Shown here: positions 44,312-55,929 of the stretch, piece after piece
How positions within the stretch are numbered: the first letter of the stretch is position 1
How the letters are laid out: each line of letters opens with the position of its first letter
DNA from: Actinotalea solisilvae
GTDB lineage: Bacteria; Actinomycetota; Actinomycetes; Actinomycetales; Cellulomonadaceae
Direction of reading: 5' to 3'
Assembly: GCF_016464425.1 (NCBI RefSeq)
Contig: NZ_JADDKQ010000019.1
Span: forward strand, 110,427-174,426
DNA: 64,000 nt
The notes under the pieces: generated by a model
What the model saw: only the letters and a program-made list of their open reading frames with translations
Database searches by the model: none
Told to the model about the DNA's origin: nothing
Made by a program: the position numbers and the translations under genes

Positions 44312-45016
44312 TCAGCGGGACGGCGCGAGCACCTGCCGCAGCGCGGTGCTCTCCGCGCGCGCCATCCGGACCGCCCCGCGGACCACGGTGACCAGGCCGA
44401 GGGCGACCGGCCCCCAGAGGACGACGTACGTGTCGCCGATGCCGGCCGCGACGTACCCGAAGACGGTCACCCCGAGCCCCACGAGGAGCAGGAGGATGCC
44501 GACCAGGACGGCCTTGCGCCCCGCGCGGCGCTCGTCGGCCTGGAAGAACTGGACGAGGTCGACGGCCGGCGCCGCTGCCGCGGGGACGAACGGCACGGGC
44601 GCCGGGGCCGGCGCCGCGACCGCCGCGCCGGGCGTGAAGACCCCGGGTGCGGGGGCCGGGACGGGGGCGCGCCACTCCGCCACCGGCGGCTGCACCGCGG
44701 GACGCTCGGGCGTGAGCTCGTGCAGCGCGGCGAAGGCCGCCGCGCGGCCGCCCGGCGCCTGGTCGTGCGCGGGGGACGGGTGGCCGCCTGCGAGCACGAG
44801 CGAGGGCGCCTCACGGGGTGCGGGGACGTCGTCGTCGAGGGGCTCGAGCGCGGGGACGTGGAGCCCGGAGGGGGCGGACGGGGCGGCGGGCGCCTCGGTC
44901 CACCAGACGTGGTCGGACGGGGCCGGCGGCCACGAGGGGTCCGGCTGCCACCCCTGGGGAGGGGTCCAGCCGGGTGGCGGTGTCGGCCATCCTGGGGGGG
45001 AGTTGAAGATCGGCAC
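44312..45016 (-). CDS. Proline-rich two-helix membrane protein, unknown function
   Basis: 234 residues. N-terminus has tandem PGW-type repeats (PPGWPTPPPGWTPPQGWQPDP), like the N-terminal tails of actinobacterial DUF2510-type proteins, then a long Ala/Pro linker and two membrane helices (about 172-194 and 199-216) with a short basic C-terminus. Role unknown. GTG at 45016 is 6 bases after TAGCGT (45028-45023), leaderless pattern. Confidence 0.65.
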   Translation of the reverse strand: MPIFNSPPGWPTPPPGWTPPQGWQPDPSWPPAPSDHVWWTEAPAAPSAPSGLHVPALEPLDDDVPAPREAPSLVLAGGHPSPAHDQAPGGRAAAFAALHELTPERPAVQPPVAEWRAPVPAPAPGVFTPGAAVAAPAPAPVPFVPAAAAPAVDLVQFFQADERRAGRKAVLVGILLLLVGLGVTVFGYVAAGIGDTYVVLWGPVALGLVTVVRGAVRMARAESTALRQVLAPSR

Positions 45017-45213
45017 GTCTCGACGCTAGCGGCCCTCCGAGGGCGTCATCAGCGCTCACGGCGGACCTCACCCACTGTTTCACCCGCGCCTCAGGACAGG
45101 GTCGCGCCGCAGGTCAGGACCGCTTCAGCGCCTAGTTCACCCCGTGTTTCACCCGCCGACCGGCGTCATGCCGGACGTCGACGCAGGTGGCCCGCCGGGC
45201 GGGGCCGCGGACG

Positions 45214-45250
45214 CGACGACGCCGCCCCCGGGCGGGGAGCGGCGTCGTCG
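45214..45250. terminator. Terminator after the amylase-pullulanase gene
   Basis: Perfect 12-bp stem CGACGACGCCGC (45214-45225) / GCGGCGTCGTCG (45239-45250) with a GC-rich loop that can pair further, 27 bases past the stop codon. The remaining gap (45029-45213) holds two TGTTTCACCCG repeats (about 45076 and 45144) and no gene. Confidence 0.75.
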
Positions 45251-45277
45251 GTCGGGCTCACGGTCGGCGCGTGCAGG

Positions 45278-48200
45278 TCACCCCCACGGCCACCACACTG
45301 GCGGCCACCAGCCCCAGAACCAGCTCCACCACTCGGACCAGCCGCCGCCGGGGCCACCGCCGTGGCCGCCGCTCTCGGCGTCGTCCACGAGCGCCGCGAC
45401 GGTGCGCGCCGGGAGCGTGACCGTCCCCGTCTCCTCGTCCCACGTCGTCTGCTTCACGACGTCGTCGCTGCCCTCGGCGAGGACGGGCGAGAGCGCGTAG
45501 TCCGCACCCGCCAGCTCGGCGACCCGGACCTCGACGGGCTCGTCCGACGCGTTGAAGACCACGAGGAGACCGTCGAGGTCGCGGTCCACGTCCTCCCCCA
45601 CGGTGTCGTCGACGTGCATGGTGACGACGCCGGGGAGCGCGTCGGGGCCGCTGCCCGGGAACGTCACCTTCTCGTGGATGAGGTCGGCGTCGCCCAGGCG
45701 GAACAGGTCGGTCGAGAACCGCAGCCGCAGGAGGTCCTGCGCCTGCGCGGTGGCCGCCGCGATGTCGGCGGGCGTCGGCTCGAGCGCCGGGTCGGCCAGC
45801 AGGGGCTGCTGGAACGGCCACTTGTCCTGGTTGTCCGCCGCGGGCGGCAGGCCCCGGCCGAAGGTGCTCTCCTGGCCGGACCAGTCGACCTCGTTGAACC
45901 AGTCGCCCGAGTTGTAGCTGTTGCGGTCGAGCGACTTGCTGCGCAGCAGGTCGGTGCCCGCGTGCCAGAACGACGGCGTCTGCGCCAGCGCCGTGGTGGC
46001 CAGCGACACCGTGTTGAGCCGCACGCGGTCCGCCATCGGGGTGTCCTGGGGCAGCTTGAGCGTCATCGAGTCGAAGAGCGTCTCGTTGTCGTGGGCATCG
46101 ACGTAGGTGACGACCTCCTCGGGCGAGGTGGCGTACCCGGCCGGCTGGCCGTTGTAGTCGATCTCGGCGCCCGTGCTCAGCTCGCCGTCGGCCGTGACGA
46201 ACGCGTAGTCCTCGAGGTTGCCCGCGAGGCCGAGGCGCACGAGGTCGGCCTGGTGCTGGAGCCGCGCGAGCTGCTCGGCCTCGGTCCCGTTCACCGGGTC
46301 CCCGTTGGGGTCGGTGAAGGCGCCGCTGCCGAAGCCCTGGATGCGCGGGTTCTCGTCGAACGGCCCGCCGCCGCGGACGGCGTCGCGCAGCCGGTCGCTG
46401 AACGTGCCGATCCCCGTGCCGTCGAGCTGGCCCTGCGTCGCCTGCGTGAAGAGGCGGTTGTCGGCGACCTCCCCGAAGTTCCAGCCCTCGCCGTAGAGGT
46501 ACACGGCCGAGCCGTCGACGCCGTCGCGGCGCTCGGTGAGCGCGTCGAGCGCGTCCCGGACCGCCTGCATCGTCTCCACGCTGTGGTGCCCCATGAGGTC
46601 GAAGCGGAAGCCGTCGACCTTGTAGTCGCGCGCCCAGGTGACCACGGAGTCGACCATGAGCTTCTCGGTCATGAGGTGCTCGGTCGCGAGGTTCTGGCAG
46701 CACGTCGAGGTCTCGACCGTGCCCGTCGCGCTCAGGCGGTGGTAGTAGCCCGGCACCACGCGGTCGAGGACCGACTTCGGGTCCTGCCCGCTCGCCGCGG
46801 TGTGGTTGAACACCTGGTCGAGCACCACCTGCAGGCCGTCGGCGTGCAGCGCGCCGACCATGCTGCGGAACTCGGCGACCCGGGCACCGCCGTGCGCGTC
46901 GACGGCGTACGAGCCCTCGGGCGCGGAGAAGTGCAGCGGGTCGTAGCCCCAGTTGTAGCCGTCCTGGTCCCGGATCGGGTCGATGCACGCCTGCTGCTCG
47001 GTCGAGTCCGGCGCGAACGACGCGAGGTCGCACGGCGGGGTCGCCTGCAGGCTCCGGTCCTCCTCGATCGTCGCGATGTCGAACGTCGGCAGCAGGTGCA
47101 CCGTCGTGAGGCCGGCGTCGGCGAGGTCCTGCAGGTGCCGGCGCCCGTCGGTCCCGCGCTCGGCGAACGCGAGGTAGGTGCCACGCAGCTCCTCGTCGAC
47201 CGTCTCGTCGCTGATCGAGAAGTCGCGGACGTGCAGCTCGTAGATCGTCTGGTCCACGGGCCGGACCTCGGGCTGCTCGGCCCTGCGCCACTGCCGCGGC
47301 TGCCACGCCCGGTCGTCGAGGTCGACGACGACGGAGTGCGTCGAGTTGAGCGTGAGCGCCACCGAGTACGGGTCCGTGACGACGTTCGTCTCGACCGCGT
47401 CGGTGCTCGGCGCGTAGACCGTCACCTCGAACTGGTACGCGCCGTCGGTCCACGACCGGTGGCCGCGCACCGTCCACGTGCCGTCGGCCTTCCGCTCCAT
47501 CGCGACGCGCTCGGGCTCGGCCGCGAGGTCGACGTCGCCGTAGCCGTCGGCCTTCCACAGGAGCAGCTCGACGTCCTGGGCGGTCGGCGCCCAGAGGGCG
47601 AGCGACGGGCGGTTGCCCTGCCAGCTGATGCCCAGGGCGCGGTCCGCGGCGTCCTCGGCGAACAGGTCGTCGACGACGCCCGGGATCTGCACACCGGTCG
47701 CGGCCGTGAGCGTGCCGTCGGCCGCGTACCGGGCGACGAGCAGCTCACCGCGCAGCAGCTCCTCGACCGCGGCGCGGTCGGCGTCGATCGTGAGGGCGAG
47801 GTAGCCCTCGAGCGCCGGGAAGCGCTCGAGCTGCTCGTCCGAGAGGCCCGCCGGGTCGAGCGTGAGGTCGATCGCCTCGCCGCCCTCGACGACGTCGTCC
47901 GCCACGCCCACCGAGCCGTCCGGCGCGTGGTGCAGGCGCCAGGCGTCACCCTCGGCCGGCGCCTCCGGGAGCGTCGCCGGCCAGGCGATCGTGCCCGCGT
48001 CGACCCAGTGCGCCTGCGCCTGGCCGAGGCCCGGGATGCCCGGGGCCGCGTCGCCGATGGTCAGCAGGTGCGTGGCGATGTCGTAGGTGAAGGTGATGGG
48101 CTCGCCGGAGGCGACGAACGGGATGTTCGCGCCGCCGGGCGCCCCGCCGACGCCGTAGTTCTCGTCCCAGCTCAGGCCGTGCGCGACCTTGAGCTCGTAC

Positions 48201-51169
48201 GAGCCGGCCGGGATGCGGTCGGTCGTCCAGGTGTAGGTGCCGTCGCCCTCCTTGTCCTGGAGGGACGTCACGACGCAGTCGGGCTGCCAGTCGCCCGGGC
48301 AACCGACCTCGCTCTGGAAGGAGCCGGGCAGCGTGACCAGCGGGCCCTGCGCGCTCGAGGAGAACCACTTGGTGGCGTCGTCGTAGACGAACGTCACGCG
48401 CTGCGGCGCGTCGAGCGTGATGGTGACGTTGTCGCCGCCCGCGACGCCGCCGGCGCCGTAGTTCTCGGTCCACGTGCCGCCGACGGCGATCTTGTACTGC
48501 CACGTGCCGGCCGGGACGTCGAAGGCGCCGGAGTAGACGCCCGCGCCGCGGTGCGTGAGCTGGACGGCCGTGCACTCGGGCTGCCAGTCGCCCGGGCAGC
48601 CGAGCTCGCTGTTCAGGTCGCCCGGGATGGTGACCAGGAGGTCCTCGCGGCCGCTGCCGCCGGGCTCCTCGGTGGGCACGACGCCGTCGACGGCGACGCC
48701 GACCGAGGCGAAGGTGGAGCCGGCCACGCGGGTGCCCGCGGCGTCGGTGCTCACCGCGCGGTACTCGACGAGCGTGCCGGGCGCGAGGTCGGCGACGTCG
48801 TGGAAGACGCGCGGCTCCGTCGTCTCGGCGGTGCCGAGCGGCGTCCAGCCGTCGTCGCCCGCCACGCGGTAGGAGAACGAGGTCTCGGCCCACACGTCGG
48901 CGACGTCGGCGGCCACGGGAGCCACGCCGGTCACGGCGGCGCCCGGCGAGGGCACCTCGACGACGAGGTCGTCCGCGCCCGCCGCGACGGTCGCGTCCGC
49001 GACGAGCGCGACGGCGCTGAGGGCCGGGACGGTGAGGGTGACGAGGCCGTCCGCGTCGGCCACGACGTCGGCGTGCCCGCCGAGGAGCGAGGTGAACGTC
49101 GCCCCGGGCGTCAGCGTGTCGACGGTGACGACGGCGTCGGAGGCCGCGTTGTTGGCGGCCACGAGGTGCTCGACCTCGTCGTCGCGGTGCACGCGGGAGA
49201 ACGCGTAGACCGAGCCCTCGCCGGCGCCGCTCACGGGCCGCTCGACCTGCGCGCCGCTCTCGAACGCGGGCGTCGTGTCGCGCAGCTCGGAGAGCGCGGC
49301 GATGTGCTGGTACAGCGGCGCGTCGGTGTCGAACCGGTCGACCGAGCCGACCGTCTCGCCGGTGAGCAGCTGCTGGTCGGTGTACTCGGCGACCTGCGAC
49401 GCGAAGAGCGTCTGGCGGGCGCTCTTGTCGCCGCCGAGGCCCGCGAAGCCCTGCTCGTCGCCGTAGTAGACGACCGGCTGGCCGCGCGTGAGGTACATGA
49501 GGCTGTGCGCGAGCTCGGAGCGCTCGAGGCCGCTGCCGTCGCCCTGGACGAAGTAGCCGATGCGGCCCATGTCGTGGTTGCCGAGGAAGGTCGGCAGCGC
49601 GGTCGAGCTCGTCGTCGGCGTCGTGTACATGTCGTCCGACGCGAACAGCTGGCTCAGTCCGAGCGGGCTGAAGCCGCGCGAGTACGTCGAGACGGCCGAC
49701 TGGAAGGTGAAGTCCAGGACCGAGTTCATGTCGGTCCGGCGCACGTACGGCGAGAGCTTCGCGGCGTCGGCGTCGTAGACCTCGCCGAACATGAAGAAGT
49801 CCGGCTTGCCCTGCGCGTGGGCGTAGTCGAGGACCTCGGTCGTCCACTGCTCCCAGAACTCGAAGTTGACGTGCTTGACGGTGTCGATGCGGAAGCCGTC
49901 GATGCCCAGGTCGATCCAGTCCTGGTAGACGTCCACGAAGCCGTCGACGACGGTCGGGTGCTCGGTCATGAGGTCGTCGAGGCCGTCGAAGTCGCCGTAG
50001 GTGACGGACTCCCCCGCCCACGTCGAGTTGCCGCGGTTGTGGTAGAGCGTCGGGTCGTTGAGCCAGCCCGGGACCTTGAGGTCCTGGTCCTCGGGCGCGA
50101 CGACCGGGGTGTACGGGAACGACGCCTCCGCGCTGAGCGGCGGGAACGTGCCGGTGCCCGCGTAGTCCGCCGGGTCGAACGGGGTGACGCCGTCGGCCTC
50201 GTAGTAGGGCGCCGTCGCCTGGTCGACGTACGCGTACTGCTGCTCGGCGTAGTCGACGACGTCCGCGGTGTGGTTGGTGATGATGTCGAAGTAGACCTTG
50301 ATGTCGCGCGCGTGGGCGTCGGCGATGAGCGCCTCGAGCTCGGCGTTGGTGCCCAGGTGGGGGTCGATCTGCGTGAAGTCGGTGATCCAGTACCCGTGGT
50401 AGCCCGCCGACGCGTTCGCGCCCGTGCCCTGGACGGGCCGGTTGAGGAACGACGGCGTGAGCCAGATCGCCGACGTGCCGAGGCCCTCGATGTAGTCGAG
50501 CTGCGCGCGCAGGCCCGCGAGGTCGCCGCCCTGGTAGAAGCCCTTGTCGGTGGGGTCGAGGCCCGTGACGAGGCGGTCGCCCGTGAGCCCGCCGGTGTCG
50601 TTCGTGGGGTCGGCGTTCTCGAACCGGTCCGTCATGACGAAGTAGAACTGCTCGGCGGAGCCGGCCTGGCGCACGGGCTCGGCCACGAGCGCGTCGTCGG
50701 CGTCGGTGTACTCGCCGGCGAGGTCGAGGGGCGTGAGCGCGATCCGGTGGGTCGCGTCGTCGTAGGTGACGCGCAGGCGGGTCGGGCCGGCGACGACGAG
50801 CGGCACGTTGTCCTGGCCGCCGTCGCGCCCGTACGCCTCGTCCCACGTGTCGTTGAGGGCGACCTTGTACTCCCACTCGCCGGCCGGCACCTCGAACTCG
50901 GCGGCGAACTGCCCGGGGACGTCCGTCGGCGCGAGCTCGGTCGCGGCGCAGTCCGGCTGCCAGTCGCCGGGGCAGCCGAGCTCGCTCTGCAGGCTCCCGA
51001 CGAGCGCGGCGCTCGAGGCGGCGGCGGTCGCGGGCGCGGTGAGCGGGCCGGCCTGCACGGCGGCGCCCGTGAGCGCGACGGCGAGCGCGGTGCCGAGGCG
51101 GGCGGCGGTCCGGGCCCGGCGGGCGGGGTGCGCGGGCCGGGCCGAGCGCGCGGGGGTGGCCGAGGTCAT
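45278..51169 (-). CDS. pulA: Secreted alpha-amylase/pullulanase fusion with X25 modules and Trp-rich tail
   Basis: 1,963 residues. Signal peptide (basic, then hydrophobic, cleavage near the ATAAAS around 50). Modules: X25-like (about 56-150, SELGCPGDWQPDC); GH13 amylase (about 160-620) with nucleophile region GFRIDTVKH near 426, MFGEVYD near 461 and LGNHDMG near 531; all-beta C-domain and fibronectin-like part; X25-like repeats near 855 and 956; then a GH13_14-type pullulanase (about 1045-1935) with YNWGYDPLHFSAPEGSY near 1413, GFRFDLMGHHS near 1523, YGEGWNFGE near 1560 and VDAHDNETLFD near 1691. It cuts alpha-1,4 and alpha-1,6 bonds of starch or pullulan. After a Gly-rich linker the last 20 residues contain 10 Trp. 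ATG at 51169 with GGGAG upstream. Confidence 0.94.
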   Translation of the reverse strand: MTSATPARSARPAHPARRARTAARLGTALAVALTGAAVQAGPLTAPATAAASSAALVGSLQSELGCPGDWQPDCAATELAPTDVPGQFAAEFEVPAGEWEYKVALNDTWDEAYGRDGGQDNVPLVVAGPTRLRVTYDDATHRIALTPLDLAGEYTDADDALVAEPVRQAGSAEQFYFVMTDRFENADPTNDTGGLTGDRLVTGLDPTDKGFYQGGDLAGLRAQLDYIEGLGTSAIWLTPSFLNRPVQGTGANASAGYHGYWITDFTQIDPHLGTNAELEALIADAHARDIKVYFDIITNHTADVVDYAEQQYAYVDQATAPYYEADGVTPFDPADYAGTGTFPPLSAEASFPYTPVVAPEDQDLKVPGWLNDPTLYHNRGNSTWAGESVTYGDFDGLDDLMTEHPTVVDGFVDVYQDWIDLGIDGFRIDTVKHVNFEFWEQWTTEVLDYAHAQGKPDFFMFGEVYDADAAKLSPYVRRTDMNSVLDFTFQSAVSTYSRGFSPLGLSQLFASDDMYTTPTTSSTALPTFLGNHDMGRIGYFVQGDGSGLERSELAHSLMYLTRGQPVVYYGDEQGFAGLGGDKSARQTLFASQVAEYTDQQLLTGETVGSVDRFDTDAPLYQHIAALSELRDTTPAFESGAQVERPVSGAGEGSVYAFSRVHRDDEVEHLVAANNAASDAVVTVDTLTPGATFTSLLGGHADVVADADGLVTLTVPALSAVALVADATVAAGADDLVVEVPSPGAAVTGVAPVAADVADVWAETSFSYRVAGDDGWTPLGTAETTEPRVFHDVADLAPGTLVEYRAVSTDAAGTRVAGSTFASVGVAVDGVVPTEEPGGSGREDLLVTIPGDLNSELGCPGDWQPECTAVQLTHRGAGVYSGAFDVPAGTWQYKIAVGGTWTENYGAGGVAGGDNVTITLDAPQRVTFVYDDATKWFSSSAQGPLVTLPGSFQSEVGCPGDWQPDCVVTSLQDKEGDGTYTWTTDRIPAGSYELKVAHGLSWDENYGVGGAPGGANIPFVASGEPITFTYDIATHLLTIGDAAPGIPGLGQAQAHWVDAGTIAWPATLPEAPAEGDAWRLHHAPDGSVGVADDVVEGGEAIDLTLDPAGLSDEQLERFPALEGYLALTIDADRAAVEELLRGELLVARYAADGTLTAATGVQIPGVVDDLFAEDAADRALGISWQGNRPSLALWAPTAQDVELLLWKADGYGDVDLAAEPERVAMERKADGTWTVRGHRSWTDGAYQFEVTVYAPSTDAVETNVVTDPYSVALTLNSTHSVVVDLDDRAWQPRQWRRAEQPEVRPVDQTIYELHVRDFSISDETVDEELRGTYLAFAERGTDGRRHLQDLADAGLTTVHLLPTFDIATIEEDRSLQATPPCDLASFAPDSTEQQACIDPIRDQDGYNWGYDPLHFSAPEGSYAVDAHGGARVAEFRSMVGALHADGLQVVLDQVFNHTAASGQDPKSVLDRVVPGYYHRLSATGTVETSTCCQNLATEHLMTEKLMVDSVVTWARDYKVDGFRFDLMGHHSVETMQAVRDALDALTERRDGVDGSAVYLYGEGWNFGEVADNRLFTQATQGQLDGTGIGTFSDRLRDAVRGGGPFDENPRIQGFGSGAFTDPNGDPVNGTEAEQLARLQHQADLVRLGLAGNLEDYAFVTADGELSTGAEIDYNGQPAGYATSPEEVVTYVDAHDNETLFDSMTLKLPQDTPMADRVRLNTVSLATTALAQTPSFWHAGTDLLRSKSLDRNSYNSGDWFNEVDWSGQESTFGRGLPPAADNQDKWPFQQPLLADPALEPTPADIAAATAQAQDLLRLRFSTDLFRLGDADLIHEKVTFPGSGPDALPGVVTMHVDDTVGEDVDRDLDGLLVVFNASDEPVEVRVAELAGADYALSPVLAEGSDDVVKQTTWDEETGTVTLPARTVAALVDDAESGGHGGGPGGGWSEWWSWFWGWWPPVWWPWG

Positions 51170-51223
51170 GGGGACTCCCTTGTCGCCAAACGTCACCCGG
51201 GTGAACTCCCACGGGTCGACTGG

Positions 51224-51330
51224 ACCGTAACCCGTTGCTGCAACGCGTTACAACGCCCCGACCCACGCCGTTGCAGTGGACGCGCGCCCACCGGGCCTGT
51301 CGTGCGGGAGGACGACTGCTCGCGTTGCAA
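51224..51330 (-). promoter_or_regulatory. Promoter with LacI-type operator palindromes upstream of amylase-pullulanase
   Basis: CGTTGC-T-GCAACG (51233-51245) is a perfect palindrome, and TGCAACGCGTTACA (51239-51252) is a 12-of-14 palindrome centred on CG as in LacI-family sites. Further half-sites CGTTGCA are at 51269-51275 and 51323-51329. On the minus strand TTGTAA (51253-51248) and TACGGT (51229-51224) can serve as -35/-10, 18 bases apart, with the palindromes between them. A MalR/CebR-like repressor is the likely binder; its gene is not in the window. Confidence 0.65.
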
Positions 51331-51501
51331 GGGTCGAAGGGCCCTGCCCACTCCTCGGACACGCGGCCCACGCGTCGGATGGTCCAGGCGCGCGCCCCGG
51401 CCGGGCGGTCCCTCGCCTGAGCCCGGGGCCCGGGTTCTGGAAGGGACGCTGAGGTCGGGGCGCCGGATCGGTTCCAGAGGTCGGCGGGGGCGGCGGGGCG
51501 G

Positions 51502-51768
51502 TCAGCCGCGGAGCAGGTCGGCGAGCCGGGCGGCGACGACGTCGGCAGGCGCGTCGACCGCCACCACCTTGTCCCGGGCCGTCGCGCCGGACACGAGGGT
51601 GACCGCGCGGCGGCGGACGCCGAACGCCCCGGCCACCGCCGCGAGGGCGGCCTCGGTCGCGGCCCCGTCGACCGCCCGCGCCGCGACGGCCACGACGAGG
51701 CGTCCGGCGTGCTCGCCCCCGACGCGGGTCCGTGACGCACCCGGCCGGACGCGGACGCCGACGCGCAC
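51502..51768 (-). CDS. DUF167/YggU-family protein
   Basis: 88 residues in the version chosen: [20 protein letters not shown] at the start and [34 protein letters not shown] typical of DUF167 (small YggU fold, function unknown). The start is uncertain; an in-frame GTG at 51858 adds 30 residues, but that stretch is a CACGGAACGGG tandem repeat with GCA/TCA codons unlike the gene. It follows the lipoprotein gene in the mdh direction. Confidence 0.72.
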   Translation of the reverse strand: MRVGVRVRPGASRTRVGGEHAGRLVVAVAARAVDGAATEAALAAVAGAFGVRRRAVTLVSGATARDKVVAVDAPADVVAARLADLLRG

Positions 51769-51878
51769 CGGGCCGTCGGGCGCCGTCGACCCCGCCCTGG
51801 TCCCTGCCCCGCTCGGTGCCCCGTTCCGTGACCCGTTCCGTGCCCCGTCCCGTTCCACGGCGGCTCGCCCGCGCCCGC

Positions 51879-52379
51879 TCAGACCCAGAGGAGGAGCGCG
51901 GCGAGCTCGACGCGCGCGCCGACGTCGCCGTAGTCGCCCCGCACGGCGGCGTCGTACTCGGCCGTCGTCGTCGCGGCCGCCGCCTGCTCGGCCGACGCCA
52001 CCGCGTCCCCGAGCACCTCGACGACCGAGGCCGCCGACTCCGCGTACCCGGACGACCACGACGCGGCCTCGAGCTCCTCGAGCATCGGCCGGGTCGCGTC
52101 GGCGTACGCCGTCGCGGCGGCCCGCGCCGTCGCGAGGTCGCCCGTCGCCTCGCCCGCGCGCCACGCGTCGAGCAGCGCGTCGTACCCCGCGACGACCGCG
52201 TGGAGCCGCTCGCTGTCCCCCGCCGACGACGACCCTCCGTCGTCCTCCCCCGCACCGCCCGCGGGCTGGGCCGACGTCTTCACGGGCTTGGGCGCCGGCG
52301 CCGCCTGCGGGACGCACCCCGACACGGCGAGCGCCGCCGCGACCGTCACGGCCGCGGCGGCGCGTCGGACCCCGCGCAC
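51879..52379 (-). CDS. Small lipoprotein, unknown function
   Basis: 166 residues. Signal peptide with lipobox AVSGC (Cys22), a Pro/Lys and Gly/Asp/Ser-rich linker (about 25-55), then an Ala-rich helical domain ([45 protein letters not shown] in part). No known domain. It begins 5 bases after the mdh stop and is probably the third gene of the icd-mdh transcript. Confidence 0.68.
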   Translation of the reverse strand: MRGVRRAAAAVTVAAALAVSGCVPQAAPAPKPVKTSAQPAGGAGEDDGGSSSAGDSERLHAVVAGYDALLDAWRAGEATGDLATARAAATAYADATRPMLEELEAASWSSGYAESAASVVEVLGDAVASAEQAAAATTTAEYDAAVRGDYGDVGARVELAALLLWV

Positions 52380-52384
52380 GGGGG

Positions 52385-54635
<2,251 letters not shown>

Positions 54636-54900
54636 GCGGAGACTCCCGTTGCTGAGGTGGTCGGCGCGGCCGCGGGCCGCACCGTGTCCCCGGTGGTCCC
54701 GGTGGTCCCGGTGGACCTCGGCGGACCTCGGCGGCCGAGCACCGCGGCCGGGGCGACGTGCGTTCGCGCCAGATTACTCGACATCGAGAGACCTGGCTCC
54801 GCCGTCGTCCGGGGCACCTGCGGACGCCGTGGGCGCCGTCGGGACGTGCGGCGGTGCGATGATGCCCGCTGGTCCACGCCGCTCGACCGACAGGGGAGCC
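54636..54900. other. 265-bp divergent region between icd and the channel gene
   Basis: Contains short tandem repeats (TCCCGGTGG three times at about 54687-54714, ACCTCGGCGG twice at about 54715-54734), the TAATCT -10 candidate for icd (54776-54771, minus strand), and a small palindrome CTCGACATCGAG (54777-54788). No gene supported. Confidence 0.5.
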
Positions 54901-55914
54901 ATGTCCAGCACCAGTCCTGACCGCGAGCCCCGCACGCCCGCCCCGCGCGACCCCGACGACGACGCCACCGAGGCCGTCGTGCTCGCGGTCGACGACGACC
55001 AGGACGTCGAGCCGGACGAGCTCGACGAGGACGACGACGACCTGGACGACGAGCCCGACGACGGCGCGCTGGCGGGCCCCGAGGGCGCGGGCGCCGGCCT
55101 GGGCACGCGGCTCGGCGTCGAGGCGCTGGGCACGTTCGCGTTCGTGCTCGTGGTCACGGGCGTCGCGCTCTACGCGCCGATCTCCCAGGTCGACGTGGTC
55201 GGCGTCGCGCTCGCCGCGGGCCTCGTCCTCGTGGGCCTCACCGCGGCGTTCGGGCACCTCTCGGGCGGCCACTTCAACCCCGCCGTGACGCTCGGCACGG
55301 CCCTCGCCGGCATGACGCGCTGGGCCGACGTCCCGCTCTACTGGCTCGCCCAGCTGGCCGGTGCGGCCGCGGCCGGGGCCACCGTGTTCCTCACGGTGCC
55401 GACGTCGCTCCCGACCGCGCTCGGGCTCGACGGCGTCCCGGCGTTCTTCGCGGGCACGGCGAACTCGTGGGGCGAGAGCTCGACGCTCTTCACGGCGAGC
55501 CAGGAGATGACCTCGTTCGACCAGCGCGCGGCGTTCGTCGTCGAGCTCGTGGCGGCCGCGGTGCTCACCGCGGTCGTGGTGGGCACGGCCCGCCGCCGGT
55601 GGAGCTTCTCCCCCGCGCCCGCGGCGGTCGGCCTCACGTACGCGGCGCTGTTCCTGCTGACGAGCCCGATCACGGGCGGCTCGGCCAACCCCGTCCGCTC
55701 GACGGCCGTCGCGCTCTTCGCGGGCGAGGCGGCGCTCGGGCAGCTGTGGCTCTTCTGGGTCGCGCCGCTCGCGGGTGCCGCGCTCGTCGGCCTCGCGGCC
55801 TTCGGCTTCGGCCGGGGCGGGTCGCCGCGCGCCGGCGACACGGTCGACGCCGTCGACGAGGCCCCCGTCGACCGGTTCCCCAGGGTGGAGCGGGTCGGCC
55901 GGGCAGGGCTCTGA
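54901..55914 (+). CDS. MIP/aquaporin-family channel with acidic N-terminus
   Basis: 337 residues. An acidic cytoplasmic extension of about 75 residues (DDDQDVEPDELDEDDDDLDDEPDD) precedes six membrane helices. The first pore box is intact, GHLSGGHFNPAVTLG near residue 120; the second reads GGSANPVRSTA near 260, with Val where Ala is usual (NPA), while the following Arg of the selectivity filter is kept. It should conduct water or small neutral solutes. ATG at 54901 with AGGGGAG upstream. Confidence 0.85.
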   Translation: MSSTSPDREPRTPAPRDPDDDATEAVVLAVDDDQDVEPDELDEDDDDLDDEPDDGALAGPEGAGAGLGTRLGVEALGTFAFVLVVTGVALYAPISQVDVVGVALAAGLVLVGLTAAFGHLSGGHFNPAVTLGTALAGMTRWADVPLYWLAQLAGAAAAGATVFLTVPTSLPTALGLDGVPAFFAGTANSWGESSTLFTASQEMTSFDQRAAFVVELVAAAVLTAVVVGTARRRWSFSPAPAAVGLTYAALFLLTSPITGGSANPVRSTAVALFAGEAALGQLWLFWVAPLAGAALVGLAAFGFGRGGSPRAGDTVDAVDEAPVDRFPRVERVGRAGL

Positions 55915-55929
55915 GGTCGCGCCGGGCGG

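Noticed and set aside
47946..51740. A 1,264-codon open frame on the minus strand
   Set aside because: It is a +1 shadow of the amylase-pullulanase with Arg/Pro/Gly-rich nonsense sequence; the in-phase protein has full GH13 motifs.
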